Shown in pieces: positions 62,645 to 64,000 of a DNA stretch of 64,000 bases. Under the pieces are notes generated by a model. The model was not told the DNA's origin. It did no database searches and saw nothing but the letters and a program-made list of their open reading frames with translations. Both the position numbers and the translations under genes were made by a program. Location: positions 62,001-126,000 of the forward strand of contig JAXGMN010000033.1 of NCBI GenBank assembly GCA_040768665.1, read 5' to 3'. Numbering within the stretch: position 1 is the stretch's first letter; each line of letters begins with the position of its first letter. The DNA is from JABWBD01 sp040768665 (GTDB taxonomy: Bacteria > Planctomycetota > Planctomycetia > Pirellulales > Thermoguttaceae).

Positions 62645-62863
62645 GGCCCCCGCCTTTTCCGTCACACGCGCCGCGAGTCTTGATTCGCCGCTTTCTTGTG
62701 ATAGACTGGCGCTCGTCGTCCGAGACCAAATTCGCTGTCGTTGGAGCGACGTGAGAAGGATGGTTTGCGCCTTGATCGGCTCGGTTCCGGGCCGACCGGA
62801 AGCGATCCCTTGCCGCTCGCAAAAACGCCACAGCGATGCCTTTCGCTCAAAGGAGCTCCACCC

Positions 62864-64000
62864 GTGGCACTTACCCGCAGAGAATTCGTCAAGCGTTCCG
62901 CCGCCGCGACCACGCTCGCCTTCCCGATGGTTGCTTCGTCGCGAGTCCTGGGGGCCAACGAGCAGATCCTGGCCGCCGTGATTGGCCTGGGAGGGCGCGG
63001 CCTCGGAGCGCATGTACCCGGCCTGCAAGGGCAATCGGGTGTGACCGTCGCCGCACTGTCCGACCCCGACTCGTCGCGATTGCAGGCCGCGGCCAAGGCC
63101 GTCGAAACCCGCTCTGGCCACAAGGCCGACACCTACCAGGATATGCGCAAACTGCTCGATCGCAAGGATATCGACGTGATTGGCAACGCCACGCAGAACT
63201 ACTGGCACGGAGTGAGCACCATTTGGGCCTGCCAGGCCGGCAAGCACGTCTACGTCGAAAAGCCGCTGTCGCATTATATCTGGGAAGGCCGCCAAATGGT
63301 CCATGCCGCACGCAAATACGATCGTATCGTCCAGTGCGGCACCCAGCATCGCTCCGAGGCCAAGTTTCCGGCGGCCATCCAGTGGATCCGCGAGGGCCAC
63401 CTGGGCAAGATCACGTCGATTACGGCTTTTGCGAACAAGGGGCGCAACTCCTGCGGCAAACGCGACACCCCGTTGGAAATCCCCGACTCGGTCGACTACG
63501 ACCTCTGGTGCGGCCCAGCCCGCAAGGAGCCCATCTATCGCGACCGGCTCCAGTACGACTGCAGCTTTTTGTGGAATACCGGCGATGGGGAGTCGTGCAA
63601 CCAGGGCGTCCACGAGATCGACGTCGCCCGGTGGTGCCTGGGCGAGGAGTTGCTGCCACGGCGGGTGATGTCAATCGGCGGCCGGTTCTTGTTCGATGAT
63701 GCCTGCGATGTGCCCAACACACAGATCATCTACTATGACTTCCCCACGGCCCCGATTCTGTACGAGGTGCACAACCTCCGCAAAGCCAAGGGCTCCACCG
63801 AGATGTCCGACTTCCGCGGGGAACGAGTCGGCGTGATCGTCGACTGCGAGGGCGGCAGCGTAAGCCTCTATCGTGGCATCGCGTGGGACGGCGACGGCAA
63901 GGAAGTGAAGCGATTCTCCGGCGGCGGCGATCATTTTGCCAACTTCATTGAAGCCGTACGCAAGGGCGACCGCTCGGCGCTGAACGCGGAGGTCGAGGTG
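62864..64000 (+). CDS. Gfo/Idh/MocA-family oxidoreductase, Tat-type leader (partial)
   Basis: The gene begins with GTG at 62864, preceded by AAAGGAG eight bases upstream, and is still open at the window end (379 codons). The twin-arginine leader LTRREFVKRSAAATTLAF, the Rossmann motif AVIGLGGRGLGAHVPG and EKP at 132-134 (VYVEKPLSHYIWE) are clear; RIVQCGTQHRSEAKFP and GDGESCNQGVHEIDVARWCL follow the family pattern. It is the fourth member of this family in the window, and it follows a secreted beta-helix gene as the others follow carbohydrate genes. Confidence 0.86.
   Translation, partial: MALTRREFVKRSAAATTLAFPMVASSRVLGANEQILAAVIGLGGRGLGAHVPGLQGQSGVTVAALSDPDSSRLQAAAKAVETRSGHKADTYQDMRKLLDRKDIDVIGNATQNYWHGVSTIWACQAGKHVYVEKPLSHYIWEGRQMVHAARKYDRIVQCGTQHRSEAKFPAAIQWIREGHLGKITSITAFANKGRNSCGKRDTPLEIPDSVDYDLWCGPARKEPIYRDRLQYDCSFLWNTGDGESCNQGVHEIDVARWCLGEELLPRRVMSIGGRFLFDDACDVPNTQIIYYDFPTAPILYEVHNLRKAKGSTEMSDFRGERVGVIVDCEGGSVSLYRGIAWDGDGKEVKRFSGGGDHFANFIEAVRKGDRSALNAEVEV

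Overview
The window looks like a chromosomal segment of a planctomycete, probably Pirellulales-like. The signs are high GC, many secreted glycoside-active and sulfatase proteins, several twin-arginine Gfo/Idh/MocA oxidoreductases, DUF1559 pseudopilins with the H-x9-DG motif, an SHD1-plus-cytochrome-c protein, Uma2 and HEAT-repeat proteins. It also carries a flagellar rod, hook and ring operon. All assignments are read from the sequence; no searches were run.

Region 1 (1-5228) is the main find: the 5' end of a chromosomal integron. Reading on the minus strand from about 5.0 kb down to 1, it has a truncated integron integrase (first ~50 codons, 5079-5228, divergent from everything else), a candidate attI region with a Pc-like promoter (TTGACA-N17-TAGGAT, 4685-4657), and then at least seven gene cassettes that run off the left edge. 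Each cassette ends in a foldable attC site (six seen, 91-131 bp) whose R'' core is complementary, or nearly so, to the first bases of its own cassette. The core is GTTCGGC rather than the usual GTTRRRY. Cassette cargo: two toxin-antitoxin pairs (PIN/VapC type and RelE/ParE type), a membrane protein and several hypotheticals.

Region 2 (5.5-15 kb): a minus-strand, translationally coupled trio (PhoD-like phosphatase, GH5 glycosidase, Nramp-like transporter), then a HEAT-repeat protein with an oxidoreductase, and a PHP-like hydrolase.

Region 3 (15.06-25.9 kb): a flagellar operon behind a good sigma-54 promoter: flgF, flgG, flgA, flgH, flgI, a flgJ-type rod-binding protein, flgN, flgK and a very large flgL (1007 aa). 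Several spacers are filled with 7-bp tandem repeats of different sequence. A sulfatase gene follows flgL after 9 bp.

Region 4 (27.4-41.7 kb): catabolic and surface genes (aldolase, large secreted glycosidase-like protein, two oxidoreductases, a muconate-cycloisomerase-like enzyme, a second Nramp-like transporter, SHD1-cytochrome). It also has a decayed quinone oxidoreductase, small inverted-repeat elements and tRNA-Ser(CGA). A peroxiredoxin here has an in-frame UGA at the peroxidatic position followed by a SECIS-like hairpin, so it is a probable selenoprotein.

Region 5 (41.7-53.3 kb): two paralogous MacB/LolD-like ABC export systems arranged divergently around a ~700-bp spacer with two tandem TGTCGA-N5-TCGACA palindromes. 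Pseudopilin genes sit beside them, with a secreted tetrapyrrole-methylase-like protein next door.

Region 6 (53.4-64 kb): aldehyde dehydrogenase, two large secreted beta-helix proteins (one with a LamG-like tail), a small conserved-looking protein with a Uma2 nuclease, and a fourth oxidoreductase cut by the window edge.
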